Positions 1-9,275 of a DNA stretch of 64,000 bases are shown in pieces. Source of the stretch: Flavobacterium segetis (GTDB lineage: Bacteria; Bacteroidota; Bacteroidia; Flavobacteriales; Flavobacteriaceae); assembly GCF_900129575.1 (NCBI RefSeq), contig NZ_FQWE01000001.1, positions 372,001 to 436,000 of the forward strand, written 5' to 3'. A model generated the notes under the pieces. That model was not told the DNA's origin, made no database searches, and was given only the letters and a program-made list of their open reading frames with translations. Made by a program: the position numbers and the translations under genes. Every line of letters starts with the position of its first letter. Within the stretch, counting starts at the first letter, position 1.

Positions 1-2459
1 TTGAGAGAAATACCGGATTTCATACAGGTTACATTGGTTCTTCTAATTTCTCACGTTCTGCTTTAACAGATGGTTTGGAGTGGAATCTAAAAATCACAAC
101 CAAGGAAGTCGGACATATAATTGATAAGTTCAGAAAAACATTCGAAGCCTATTGGCAAGATTCAGATTTTGAATTATTTAATACTGAGAATCATTCTCAA
201 AAATTAGTTACTGCTCTCAAAGAAGGTAAATTTTCTAAAGAATACTCTGCACCAATAACTTTTTTTGATATAAAACCATATCCTTATCAAAAGGAGATTT
301 TAGAAAAGCTCGAGGTTGAAAGAACAATTCACAACAGATACAGAAATTTATTAGTTGCGGCAACAGGAACTGGTAAAACCGTTATTTCAGCATTTGACTA
401 TAAGAGTTTTAAAGATAATAACAAATCCTCTAGAATTCTTTTTGTAGCGCATCGAAAAGAAATCTTGCAACAAGCAAAAGCTACTTTTCAAGGTGTTTTA
501 AAAGATAACAATTTTGGAGAATTGATGGTTGACGGATTGACACCCACAAACAATGAATATGTTTTTGCTTCGGTTCTAAGTTTAAATAATCGATTAAAGG
601 AATTAAGTCTAACTCCCGAATATTATGATTTTATAATCATTGACGAAGTTCACCATATATCTGCTTCATCATATAGGCCAATTCTAAACTATTTCAAACC
701 AAAGGTTCTATTAGGTTTAACAGCAACACCGGAAAGAATGGACGGAGAAAACATTCTTGAAGATTTTTGCAATCGAATTGCTGCAGAAATAAGACTTCCG
801 GAAGCCTTAAATAAAAAGCTACTTTCTCCTTTTCAATATTTTGGTATAACCGATAGTATCGATCTAAGCAATGTAAAATGGGAAAAAGGAAGATATGTTG
901 CGAGTGAGTTGACAAATATTTATACCAAGAACGATGTTCGTGTAGGCGAAATAATTAATCAACTTCAAAAACACACGAATGATATCCACGATGTTAGAGC
1001 GATCGGTTTTTGCGTAACTATTGAGCATGCTACTTTCATGGCAGAAAAATTCAATCTTGCTGGAATTAAAGCTGCTTTTCTAACAAGTAAAAACTCGAGT
1101 GAACGAGAGTTGATTCGTAACCAATTTAGGAAAAAGGAGTTTAATTATTTATTCGTTGTTGATATTTTTAATGAAGGAGTTGATATTCCAGAAATTGATA
1201 CCGTTTTATTTCTTCGTCCTACAGAAAGTTTAACGGTTTTCCTTCAGCAATTAGGACGCGGTTTACGTTTGTCTGAGGGGAAAGATTGTCTAACTGTTCT
1301 AGATTTTGTTGGAAACTCAAGACCTGAATATGATTTTGAAAGTAAGTTCAGAGCTTTAATTGGAAAAACAACCACTTCAGTTCAAAAAGAGATTGAAGCT
1401 GACTTTCCTCATTTACCTTTAGGATGTTCTATTGTTTTGGAGAAAAGAACAAAAGAGACAATTTTAGAGAATATCAGAAAAGCTACTTCCTTCAATGTAA
1501 ATCAGCTGATTACAAAAATTAGAAATTTTCAGTTTCAAACAACGTTACCATTAACGCTTCAAAACTTCATAGATTTAAACCATATTCCATTAGAAGCAAT
1601 TTATAAAAAAGATAATTGGTCAAGACTTTGCCAAAAAGCGGGAATTATTGAAGATTTTGGTAAGCTCAATGAAAAACAAATTTATTCTGCTATCAATAAA
1701 AAATGGCTTTCAACAAACTCAACGAGTTACTTCAATTTCATCTTAAAGATAGCAAAGAAAGATTTTAAAGTAAATCTGGAGAATTATTCAGAAAATGAAT
1801 TAAAAATGTTGCTTATGCTTCACTATGACGTTTGGCAAAGTGCTGCTGGCTTTAACTCTTTGGAAGAAAGTATCAATCAAATAGGTGAAAATAAAGTTTT
1901 AGTTAACGAAATAATTGAAGTTTTAGAAATACTATCTGACAGAGTTGATTTTAAGGAAATTGACATCAAGCTTCCTTATGATCAGCCATTAAAAGTACAT
2001 GCCCGATATACCAGAGATCAAATTTTAGCCGCATTTGGAGATAGTAGTTTCGATAAAAAATCATCTAACAGAGAAGGGGTTGCTTTCATTGAAAACATTA
2101 ATTCAGAATTACTTTTCGTTGATTTATTAAAATCCGAAGAAGATTACTCTCCAACAACTATGTATGATGACTATGCAATCAGTGAAATTTTATTTCATTG
2201 GCAATCACAAAATCAAACTAGGGATGATCTAGGTAAAGGATTAACATATATCAATCATCAAAAACTTGGAAAAAAAATTTTATTATTCATTAGGGAACAG
2301 TCGAAAAATCAATTTAACAATACAATGGGATACGTTTTTATCGGCGAAGCAAAGTTTATAGAATCTGAAGGTTCAAAACCAATGAGCATAAAATGGGAAT
2401 TAAATGAACCCATTCCAAATTATCTATGGAAAGAATCTGCCAAAATGTCTGTAGGATAA
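1..2459 (+). CDS. PLD-like / superfamily 2 helicase / DUF3427 protein (5' end outside window)
   Basis: Reading is open from base 3, before any start codon, so the gene begins upstream of the window. The first visible residues (HTGYIGSSNFSRSALTDG) are the end of a phospholipase D-like nuclease domain of the kind that precedes DUF3427 helicases. A superfamily 2 helicase core follows: Walker A ATGTGKT at about visible residue 120, the DEVH box in IIDEVHH, motif III LTATP, and motif VI QQLGRGLR. The last 140 or so residues, from YTRDQILAAFG to the end, look like DUF3427. The family is predicted to couple ATP-driven translocation to nucleic-acid cleavage, probably in DNA repair or defence. That function is inferred. 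The TTG at base 75 lies inside the PLD domain and is not the real start. Confidence 0.9.
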   Translation, partial: ERNTGFHTGYIGSSNFSRSALTDGLEWNLKITTKEVGHIIDKFRKTFEAYWQDSDFELFNTENHSQKLVTALKEGKFSKEYSAPITFFDIKPYPYQKEILEKLEVERTIHNRYRNLLVAATGTGKTVISAFDYKSFKDNNKSSRILFVAHRKEILQQAKATFQGVLKDNNFGELMVDGLTPTNNEYVFASVLSLNNRLKELSLTPEYYDFIIIDEVHHISASSYRPILNYFKPKVLLGLTATPERMDGENILEDFCNRIAAEIRLPEALNKKLLSPFQYFGITDSIDLSNVKWEKGRYVASELTNIYTKNDVRVGEIINQLQKHTNDIHDVRAIGFCVTIEHATFMAEKFNLAGIKAAFLTSKNSSERELIRNQFRKKEFNYLFVVDIFNEGVDIPEIDTVLFLRPTESLTVFLQQLGRGLRLSEGKDCLTVLDFVGNSRPEYDFESKFRALIGKTTTSVQKEIEADFPHLPLGCSIVLEKRTKETILENIRKATSFNVNQLITKIRNFQFQTTLPLTLQNFIDLNHIPLEAIYKKDNWSRLCQKAGIIEDFGKLNEKQIYSAINKKWLSTNSTSYFNFILKIAKKDFKVNLENYSENELKMLLMLHYDVWQSAAGFNSLEESINQIGENKVLVNEIIEVLEILSDRVDFKEIDIKLPYDQPLKVHARYTRDQILAAFGDSSFDKKSSNREGVAFIENINSELLFVDLLKSEEDYSPTTMYDDYAISEILFHWQSQNQTRDDLGKGLTYINHQKLGKKILLFIREQSKNQFNNTMGYVFIGEAKFIESEGSKPMSIKWELNEPIPNYLWKESAKMSVG

Positions 2460-2556
2460 TTTTAAACTCAACCTCATCCCACAAAAAATAAATTTATCAC
2501 AAAAAACCTCATTTTCTCTGTACGGGATTAGAATAAACTACCTCATAAAGAAAATA

Positions 2557-3165
2557 ATGGCTATAGAGCACAAGGTTAGATTGGTTGAAGTGTTATTCGA
2601 CCGTCTTGAAATAGAAATTGCAGTATTCCAGACAGAAACACATTTACATTGTATTGCTGGTTGCGGCAAGTGTCGCTCTACTCCAGAAATCGATGCATCG
2701 CCATTAGAGTTTTTGCCATGGGCATTTTACTTATTTTTAAATGGAGAAACTGAAGATATGTTGCTCCAACTCTAGAAAAAATCAGACTCCAACTGTCATT
2801 TATATCGTCCGCATTCTTTCATTGATAGAAGTATGGGAAGTTGTAGTGACTATCGATATCGGGGATTAATTTGTAGGCTTTTTGGATATGCAGCGAGTAA
2901 AGATAAATATGGCCAACTCCATTTAGCCACTTGCAAAATAATAAAAGAAGGACAACAAGAAAACTACAACACCGCTGAGGAAGCGATTAGTAAAGGACTT
3001 TATGTTCCTGTATTTACAGATTACTACATGCAATTGTCACAAATAGACAATAGACTCGCTACTACTCTACTTCCCATAAATCAAGCTTTGGCACCAGCCA
3101 TTGAAGAAGTATTGCATTATTATGCCTATAGACCTTTACCAAATGGTTTAGGAAAGAGTGCTTAA
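2557..3165 (+). pseudogene. YkgJ-family cysteine-cluster protein, interrupted by an amber stop
   Basis: One continuous frame reads from ATG 2557 to the stop at 3165, broken only by TAG at 2773-2775. Before the stop is the metal-binding start of the family (CIAGCGKC, then a segment like EFLP). After it are further conserved blocks (GSCSDYRYRGLICRLFGY, then a late Cys in LATCK). The two halves together form one protein of normal length, about 200 residues. A single point change (for example CAG, AAG or GAG to TAG) explains the break, so this is a recent pseudogene or a sequencing error. YkgJ proteins are thought to bind zinc or iron through the Cys cluster; their cellular role is not established. 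Restart at ATG 2833 would give 110 residues lacking the first Cys motif. Confidence 0.75.
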
Positions 3166-3195
3166 AGTTTATGATAAAAAAAATATTATAAAATC

Positions 3196-3243
3196 AAATT
3201 GCACAAACTCGCACTCTTAAATTAGTGGAAATTTGTGCAATTT
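3196..3243. repeat. Perfect 12-bp inverted repeat downstream of carB
   Basis: AAATTGCACAAA at 3196-3207 is the exact reverse complement of TTTGTGCAATTT at 3232-3243, with a 24-base loop. It sits between the convergent ends of the YkgJ pseudogene and carB. It could act as a terminator-like hairpin, or be a copy of a short intergenic palindromic repeat. Repeats of similar wording occur in Flavobacterium genomes as I recall; not checked. Confidence 0.6.
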
Positions 3244-3295
3244 GTGGTAAAAAATATTTTTTAAAACCAATAAGTAGAAGGCTACTTAAATGATT

Positions 3296-6148
3296 TTACT
3301 TACTCAAATACATTTTTCGTCGAGAGTATAACTCATAAAATTGATCGTCTTTTAGGTCATCAATAAACAAGATGCTTTCTCCTGTTGATTTCATTTCAGG
3401 TCCTAATGCTTTGTTGACATTGTGGAACTTGCTGAAAGAGAAAACCGGTTGCTTGATGGCATATCCTTTTAATTGAGGGTTAAATTTAAAGTCGGTTACT
3501 TTGTTATGGCCCAACATTACTTTGGTGGCGTAATTCACATAAGGTTCGCCATAAGCTTTTGCAATAAATGGTACCGTACGAGACGCTCTAGGATTGGCTT
3601 CAATGATGTACACAATATCGTCCTTGATAGCAAATTGTATGTTTATTAAACCTACAGTTCGCAACGCAAGTGCTATTTTCTTGGTATGATCTTTTATTTG
3701 CTGCATGACAAACTCGCCTAAGTTAAACGGTGGCAAAGTTGCGTTACTATCACCTGAGTGCACACCACAAGGCTCGATATGCTCCATAATTCCTATGATG
3801 TACACATTTTCTCCATCGCAAATCGCATCGGCTTCCGCTTCAATAGCACCATCGAGGTAATGATCTAATAGCAATTTGTTTCCTGGAATGGTTTTCAATA
3901 AATTGATCACGTGCTCCTCTAGTTCTTGCTTATTGATTACAATTTTCATTCCCTGACCTCCTAATACATATGAAGGACGAATCAATAAAGGAAAGTCTAA
4001 AGTATCCGCTAGCGCTGAAGCTTCATCAGCCGTTTCCGCAATTCCAAACTGTGGAAACGGAATATTCAACTCGGTTAACAACTCAGAGAAACGTCCTCTA
4101 TCTTCAGCTAAATCCAAAGCATCAAAGCTAGTTCCTATGATTTTAATTCCATACTTAGACAATTTTTCTGCTAATTTCAAAGCGGTTTGTCCTCCTAGTT
4201 GTACGATAACACCTTCTGGTTTTTCATGTTGGATAATATCGTAAATATGCTCCCAAAAAACAGGCTCGAAATATAATTTATCTGCTGTATCAAAATCAGT
4301 CGATACGGTCTCTGGATTACAATTAATCATGATTGTTTCATAGCCACACTCTTTGGCGGCAAGCACACCATGCACACAAGAATAATCAAACTCGATTCCT
4401 TGTCCAATTCTATTTGGCCCTGAGCCCAGAACAATGATTTTCTTTTTATCTGAAACCACACTTTCGTTATCTACGTAACGCGTTCCGTCTGCTTTTTCAA
4501 TTTCAGCTTCAAAAGTTGAATAATAATACGGTGTTTTTGCTTTGAATTCAGCCGCACAAGTATCCACTAATTTAAAGACACGATTCACATTCATTGCATC
4601 ACGCAAACTGTGCACTTGACTTTCTAAACATCCCATCATGTGCGCTATTTGTCTATCAGCAAATCCTTTTTGTTTCGCTTCTAGCAACAACTCTTTTGGC
4701 AGTGTATCTACTTTATAATTTGAAAGTTCTTTTTCTAACGTATAAAGCTCTTCATATTGTTTCAAAAACCACATATCAATTTTAGTGATTTCATGAATGC
4801 GACTCAACGGAATTCCAAGCGCAATAGCATCATAAATCACAAAAACGCGATCCCAACTCGCATAAGTCAGTTTCTCAATAATTTGTTCGTAGTTTGTATA
4901 CCCTTTTCCGTCAGCTCCCAAACCATTTCTTTTAATTTCTAATGACTGAGTGGCTTTGTGCAAGGCTTCTTGAAACGAACGTCCAATTCCCATTACTTCA
5001 CCTACGGATTTCATTTGAAGTCCTAAAGTCCTGTCAGCACCTTCAAATTTATCAAAGTTCCAACGCGGTATTTTTACAATCACATAATCCAAAGTGGGTT
5101 CAAATAACGCCGAAGTTGATTTGGTAATTTGGTTTTGCAATTCATCTAGATTGTATCCAAGCGCTAGTTTTGAGGCGATTTTTGCAATAGGGTAACCCGT
5201 CGCTTTTGATGCTAATGCCGAAGAACGCGACACACGAGGGTTGATTTCAATGGCTACAATATCTTCTTTTTCGTCAGGCGAAACGGCAAATTGCACATTA
5301 CAACCTCCTGCAAAATTCCCAATACTACGCATCATTAAAATGGCATAATCGCGCATTCTTTGAAAAGTACGATCTGATAATGTCATTGCTGGAGCCACTG
5401 TAATGGAATCTCCAGTGTGAATTCCCATAGGATCCATGTTTTCGATGGAACAGATAATTACCACGTTGTCATTTTTGTCTCGCAACAATTCCAACTCATA
5501 TTCTTTCCAACCCATCAATGCTTTGTCAATCAACACCTCATGTATAGGTGACGCTTCAAGACCACGAGTTAAAAGTTCGTCAAAATCTTCTTTTTTATAG
5601 ACAATCGCAGCGCCAGTTCCACCAAGTGTAAAAGAAGGACGAATTACTAATGGGAAACCAAATTCCTGTGCAATTTCCTTTCCACGTAAATATGAGGTAC
5701 AAATTTCGGCCGGTGCAGAAGGAACATTTATTTTTTTAAGCAATTGCTTAAACTGCTCTCTGTCCTCGGTAATATTAATGGCATTGACATCAACACCTAT
5801 CATTTTTACACCAAAATCTTTCCAAATCCCTTTCTCATCCGCTTCCAGACACAAGTTCAAAGCAGTTTGTCCGCCCATTGTAGGCAAAACAGAATCGATT
5901 TGAGGATGCGCTTTTAGGATTTCAATAATAGATTTTGTTGTAAGAGGTTTCAAATAAATATGATCGGCCATTGATGGATCGGTCATAATTGTCGCTGGAT
6001 TAGAATTGATTAAGATTACTTCAATTCCTTCCTCACGAATAGAACGTGCAGATTGTGATCCTGCATAATCAAATTCACAGGCTTGACCTATAACAATAGG
6101 TCCTGAACCTATAATCAAAACGGATTTAATGGATGTGTCTTTTGGCAT
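3296..6148 (-). CDS. carB: Carbamoyl-phosphate synthase large subunit
   Basis: CarB makes carbamoyl phosphate from bicarbonate, ATP and glutamine-derived ammonia for pyrimidine and arginine synthesis, together with CarA, which is not in the window. The protein has 950 residues and the usual internal duplication: two ATP-grasp halves, each opening with a nucleotide-binding stretch (IIGSGPIVIGQ near the N-terminus, VLGSGPNRIGQGIEFDYSC near the middle). Both halves carry the glycine-rich ATP-grasp loop (GGTGAAIV, GGQGMKIV). Family members such as E. coli CarB have about 1073 residues and end in a methylglyoxal-synthase-like domain that binds UMP and ornithine. This protein stops where that domain would begin, so classical UMP/ornithine control is probably absent. 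The stop is followed by normal intergenic sequence, so it is not an obvious truncation. Confidence 0.97.
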   Translation of the reverse strand: MPKDTSIKSVLIIGSGPIVIGQACEFDYAGSQSARSIREEGIEVILINSNPATIMTDPSMADHIYLKPLTTKSIIEILKAHPQIDSVLPTMGGQTALNLCLEADEKGIWKDFGVKMIGVDVNAINITEDREQFKQLLKKINVPSAPAEICTSYLRGKEIAQEFGFPLVIRPSFTLGGTGAAIVYKKEDFDELLTRGLEASPIHEVLIDKALMGWKEYELELLRDKNDNVVIICSIENMDPMGIHTGDSITVAPAMTLSDRTFQRMRDYAILMMRSIGNFAGGCNVQFAVSPDEKEDIVAIEINPRVSRSSALASKATGYPIAKIASKLALGYNLDELQNQITKSTSALFEPTLDYVIVKIPRWNFDKFEGADRTLGLQMKSVGEVMGIGRSFQEALHKATQSLEIKRNGLGADGKGYTNYEQIIEKLTYASWDRVFVIYDAIALGIPLSRIHEITKIDMWFLKQYEELYTLEKELSNYKVDTLPKELLLEAKQKGFADRQIAHMMGCLESQVHSLRDAMNVNRVFKLVDTCAAEFKAKTPYYYSTFEAEIEKADGTRYVDNESVVSDKKKIIVLGSGPNRIGQGIEFDYSCVHGVLAAKECGYETIMINCNPETVSTDFDTADKLYFEPVFWEHIYDIIQHEKPEGVIVQLGGQTALKLAEKLSKYGIKIIGTSFDALDLAEDRGRFSELLTELNIPFPQFGIAETADEASALADTLDFPLLIRPSYVLGGQGMKIVINKQELEEHVINLLKTIPGNKLLLDHYLDGAIEAEADAICDGENVYIIGIMEHIEPCGVHSGDSNATLPPFNLGEFVMQQIKDHTKKIALALRTVGLINIQFAIKDDIVYIIEANPRASRTVPFIAKAYGEPYVNYATKVMLGHNKVTDFKFNPQLKGYAIKQPVFSFSKFHNVNKALGPEMKSTGESILFIDDLKDDQFYELYSRRKMYLSK

Positions 6149-6250
6149 TTTGTATTGTGTTGTGTTGTTGTAGTGTTTTATTGTAGCTATGGTCCTGTAT
6201 TTTACGCGCTTAAAAGGCTGATATTAAAGCATTACGAGCCAACAAGGTAT

Positions 6251-6286
6251 AAAAAAAGGCGATACTAAAAAAAGTAACGCCTTATT
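6251..6286 (-). terminator. Rho-independent terminator of rpmH
   Basis: Read on the minus strand, an imperfect hairpin (AAGGCG paired with CGCCTT, inner TACT/AGTA) ends in a run of seven T. It begins 16 bases after the rpmH stop and separates rpmH from carB. Confidence 0.7.
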
Positions 6287-6302
6287 TATGTTTAAAAAAA
6301 CA

Positions 6303-6464
6303 TTATTTTTTGTGTCTTGGTTCACAAGAAACAGTCAATTTATGTCTTCCTTTAGCTCTTCTTCTAGCAAGAACTTTTCTTCCATTTGCAGACTCCATTC
6401 TGTCCATGAATCCGTGCTTATTTCTTCTTTTTCTTTTCGATGGTTGAAACGTTCTTTTGCTCAT
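6303..6464 (-). CDS. rpmH: 50S ribosomal protein L34
   Basis: A 53-residue, highly basic protein that starts [13 protein letters not shown] and contains the L34 signature region ([21 protein letters not shown]). L34 is a component of the large ribosomal subunit. The short C-terminal extension after LTVS (CEPRHKK) is consistent with Bacteroidota L34. It is a single-gene unit with its own consensus promoter (6535-6564) and a terminator. An unrelated open frame on the plus strand across the same bases is a shadow. Confidence 0.96.
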   Translation of the reverse strand: MSKRTFQPSKRKRRNKHGFMDRMESANGRKVLARRRAKGRHKLTVSCEPRHKK

Positions 6465-6534
6465 TGCTTTGTATATTTAAAATCTTATTTATAGCTTATC
6501 TTTATTTGGATCCGCATTACCTGAAATCCGAGTG

Positions 6535-6564
6535 CAAATATACAAAGACTTTTTTTCCTCACAA
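6535..6564 (-). promoter_or_regulatory. Bacteroidota-type promoter of rpmH
   Basis: On the minus strand TTG (6562-6564) is followed after exactly 19 bases by TATATTTG (6535-6542). This matches the TTG-N19-TAnnTTTG consensus of the Bacteroidota primary sigma factor. It lies about 70 bases before the rpmH start codon. Confidence 0.8.
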
Positions 6565-6627
6565 GTAGTTTTGTAAAAATATTTTCAATTCCTTTTACTA
6601 TATTTGTGATCTTAAAATAATCACAAC

Positions 6628-7143
6628 ATGTTTCACAGAAATATCAAACTTATTCTCGCCGGACTTATCATTATTACTGGCGTTTGGCAATTTACAGAGA
6701 GCAATATTGGTAATGGAATTTTCCTTTTACTTATAAGTGCATTTCCTATTTTCCTCTACTTCAAAAATGAATTTATCTTGTTAGCTTTTTTAAAATTAAG
6801 AAAACAAGATTTTGAAGGGGCTAAAAAATGGTTAGCGTACATAAAAAAACCAGAAACTGCATTGGTACAAAAACAACAAGGCTATTTCAATTATCTACAC
6901 GGAATCATGCTTTCACAAACTAATATCAATCAAGCAGAAAAATACTTCAAAAAAGCAATTGCTTTAGGGTTGTCTATGGATATGGATTTAGCTGTAGCCA
7001 AATTGAATCTTGCTGGCGTTGCCATGTCAAGGAGACGAAAACTAGAAGCAACAACTTTATTGAATGAAGCACGAAAGCTCGATAAACAGAACATGTTAAA
7101 AGAGCAAATCACGATGATGAAAGATCAAATGAAAAAATTATAA
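6628..7143 (+). CDS. Membrane-anchored TPR-like protein
   Basis: A 171-residue protein of unknown function. Two hydrophobic segments lie at about residues 7-24 and 31-47. The rest is a soluble helical domain with a TPR-like helix pair (residues about 83-135: YFNYLHGIMLSQTNINQAEKYFKKAIALG and on) and a basic tail rich in Lys and Met. Such domains usually hold protein partners, here probably on the inner face of the membrane; that is inference. The gene stands alone, with a TATATTTG -7 element at 6599-6606 and a strong terminator just after the stop. Confidence 0.8.
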   Translation: MFHRNIKLILAGLIIITGVWQFTESNIGNGIFLLLISAFPIFLYFKNEFILLAFLKLRKQDFEGAKKWLAYIKKPETALVQKQQGYFNYLHGIMLSQTNINQAEKYFKKAIALGLSMDMDLAVAKLNLAGVAMSRRRKLEATTLLNEARKLDKQNMLKEQITMMKDQMKKL

Positions 7144-7149
7144 TTTATC

Positions 7150-7187
7150 AAGGAGCTAAATGTCAATCATTTAGCTCCTTTTTTTTA
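7150..7187 (+). terminator. Rho-independent terminator
   Basis: A perfect stem (AAGGAGCTAAATG against CATTTAGCTCCTT) closed by a short loop is followed by a run of T. It starts seven bases after the stop of the TPR-like gene. Confidence 0.9.
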
Positions 7188-7354
7188 TTGGATCGCAGTC
7201 GGAAAAAATATTATTTATCTTCAAATTTATTATCATATTTCACATCAATAAGCAGCTAAGAATTATTTGAGTAGCAGCCGAAAGATGAATTTTCTATTCT
7301 TGAAATAGTCAAGCCACTACTAATTTTTTATTTAGAAATGAAATAAATTTTATA

Positions 7355-7729
7355 TTATGTTTTCTCAAATAGTAGAAACCCACCAATGAGTAACAAAGTA
7401 ACAGCAAATACCTTTTTGAGAATTTTTTGATCAATATTAATTGCCATTTTACTACCAAAATAACCGCCAACCACAAAAACTATTGAAATTATAATGGCAA
7501 ATCGCCAATCTACAAAACCTGCTTTGTGATAATTCAGTACAGCAAGTAAAGTTACCGGTGGCAACAATGCTGCCAGACTAGTTCCTTGAGCCTGCTGCTG
7601 CGTGAAACCCATTAAGAGCAAAAGTGGAACCATTATTATTCCTCCTCCAATACCTATTAAACCGCTCAAAACTCCAGCAGTTAAACCAATACACATTAAT
7701 AAAATTATAGTTTGGATTGTCATTTTCAT
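7355..7729 (-). CDS. TauE/SafE (TSUP) family permease, half-size
   Basis: A 124-residue integral membrane protein with four predicted helices. Its N-terminal motif, GVLSGLIGIGGGIIMVP, is the hallmark of the TauE/SafE sulfite/sulfonate exporter family. Full-length members have about 250 residues and two such repeats. This protein has one, so it would have to dimerise to form a transporter; half-size members are common. The substrate cannot be told from sequence. It shares strand with the hydrolase gene 47 bases upstream and may be co-transcribed with it. Confidence 0.85.
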   Translation of the reverse strand: MKMTIQTIILLMCIGLTAGVLSGLIGIGGGIIMVPLLLLMGFTQQQAQGTSLAALLPPVTLLAVLNYHKAGFVDWRFAIIISIVFVVGGYFGSKMAINIDQKILKKVFAVTLLLIGGFLLFEKT

Positions 7730-7776
7730 ATTATTTTAAATTAGTATTGTCCAATTAAAATCTCCTATTTTTTATT

Positions 7777-8433
7777 TCACCCTTTTATTAGAGCCGGTAA
7801 ATGCTCATTTAACCACTTGTATTTGTTCAAGATCATAATGTGCGCTCCACCTTTAACAACAATACAATCCTTAATATATTTGATAGGAAAAACATCATCA
7901 GCATCTCCATGAATGTGAATTACGCTTTCATCAACAACAGTTCTATCCCACAAAATCACTTGCTCTACTGCCCAATTTAAATAGCGTATATCACGAACCG
8001 ATAGGAATTTTTCATATAATTTTAATCGTTTGTTGATGGTTTCCCCGAAAGAGAATTTAGCTAAATTTTCGATATTTAAAATCAAACTCATTGGGATCAG
8101 CTTGTAAGCTTTAGTAGTTTTAGCTAATTTAAATCGTCTAGGGAATTCCAAATTACTTTTTACACTTGATATAATAATTACCTTTCTTACCTTGATAAAT
8201 TGTGCCATTTCTTGAATTAAAATACCACCGAATGATACTCCTATTAAAACTGGATTTGAGTGTGTGATTTTCTTGGTAATTCTGCGAGCGTATTCCTTTA
8301 AAGATTCGTTGTCTAATGGGATTTCCCATTCTAAAAGATGAATTTCAAATTCATCTTCAGGCAACTGGATTCGCTCAAAAATAGCGGTGCTTGCTGCTAA
8401 ACCGGGCATCATGTAAACTGGTATTTTACTCAT
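7777..8433 (-). CDS. Alpha/beta hydrolase
   Basis: A 218-residue cytoplasmic protein with an alpha/beta hydrolase fold. The likely catalytic triad is visible: nucleophile Ser67 in GVSFGG, an acid Asp179 in HGDADDVFP, and His198 in GGAHIMI. There is no signal peptide. The natural substrate is unknown; esterase or thioesterase activity is the general expectation for the fold. It is divergent from the pirin gene and lies just upstream of the small TauE-type permease. Confidence 0.8.
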   Translation of the reverse strand: MSKIPVYMMPGLAASTAIFERIQLPEDEFEIHLLEWEIPLDNESLKEYARRITKKITHSNPVLIGVSFGGILIQEMAQFIKVRKVIIISSVKSNLEFPRRFKLAKTTKAYKLIPMSLILNIENLAKFSFGETINKRLKLYEKFLSVRDIRYLNWAVEQVILWDRTVVDESVIHIHGDADDVFPIKYIKDCIVVKGGAHIMILNKYKWLNEHLPALIKG

Positions 8434-8547
8434 AATTGTTTTAACGATTTAATAACACTTTTGTGATTTAGAATCTCGAATTTTGTATAAAATTAATTTT
8501 TTTTATTCAAACTCATTCTACAATCATCTTTATATTATCAATATCTT

Positions 8548-9264
8548 ATGATGACACAATTTTTTGAATCAAACACGAGAGGTACTGCTGATTATGGCTG
8601 GCTAAAAGCAAATTATTCCTTTTCATTCGGAAATTATTACAATCCGGAGCGAATGCAATTTGGAATGCTACGCGTTTTAAATGACGATATGATTGATGGC
8701 GGAACCGGTTTTGGAACACACGGTCACGCTAATATGGAAATAATTACAATTCCCCTTATAGGCGCTTTAAAACATCGCGATAGTATGGGAAATGACGGTA
8801 CCATCCGCTTTGGTGAAGTGCAAGTAATGAGTGCTGGAAGTGGAGTTGAACATTCTGAAATGAATGCAAGTCAAGACCAGAAGACAAAAACGCTACAATT
8901 ATGGGTGTTTCCTGATAGAGAAAATGTAACTCCTAGATATGATCAAAAATCATTTGATATTGACAATCAAATCAATACCTTTGTGAACATTGTTTCGCCA
9001 AATGAAATGAACGATGGAAATGCACTTTGGGTTTACCAAAAAACCTTTTTTTACTTAGGAATTTTCGATAGCAACACTCAATCGAACTATAATATTAAAA
9101 TTCCTAAAAATGGTGTTTACTTATTTTTGATCGAAGGCGAAATAGAAATAAATAATCAAGTTTTGAAGGCAAGAGATGCCATGGGAATCACTGATTTTGA
9201 GAGTTTCGAAATCAATATTGTTTCCAAATCAAAAATACTTTTGGTAGAAGTACCAATGAATTAG
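8548..9264 (+). CDS. Pirin family protein
   Basis: A 238-residue bicupin. The N-terminal cupin holds the pirin metal-binding residues: GTHGHANME supplies two His, and GVEHSEMN a further His and Glu. The C-terminal cupin (from about residue 155) is degenerate, as is usual. Pirin and YhaK-type proteins bind iron; some have quercetin dioxygenase activity, but a physiological role here is not known. Two adjacent ATG codons can serve as start; the first is used. A small acetyltransferase-fold gene follows after 11 bases and is probably in the same transcript. Confidence 0.9.
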   Translation: MMTQFFESNTRGTADYGWLKANYSFSFGNYYNPERMQFGMLRVLNDDMIDGGTGFGTHGHANMEIITIPLIGALKHRDSMGNDGTIRFGEVQVMSAGSGVEHSEMNASQDQKTKTLQLWVFPDRENVTPRYDQKSFDIDNQINTFVNIVSPNEMNDGNALWVYQKTFFYLGIFDSNTQSNYNIKIPKNGVYLFLIEGEIEINNQVLKARDAMGITDFESFEINIVSKSKILLVEVPMN

Positions 9265-9275
9265 ACTTAACTATT

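Noticed and set aside
2773..2775. TAG in the YkgJ gene as recoded amino acid (pyrrolysine-type)
   Set aside because: Nothing in the window indicates a TAG-decoding tRNA, and this system is not expected in Bacteroidota. A point mutation is simpler.
6288..6494. 68-residue plus-strand frame opposite rpmH
   Set aside because: It is the mirror of the L34 gene, which is unmistakable on the minus strand.
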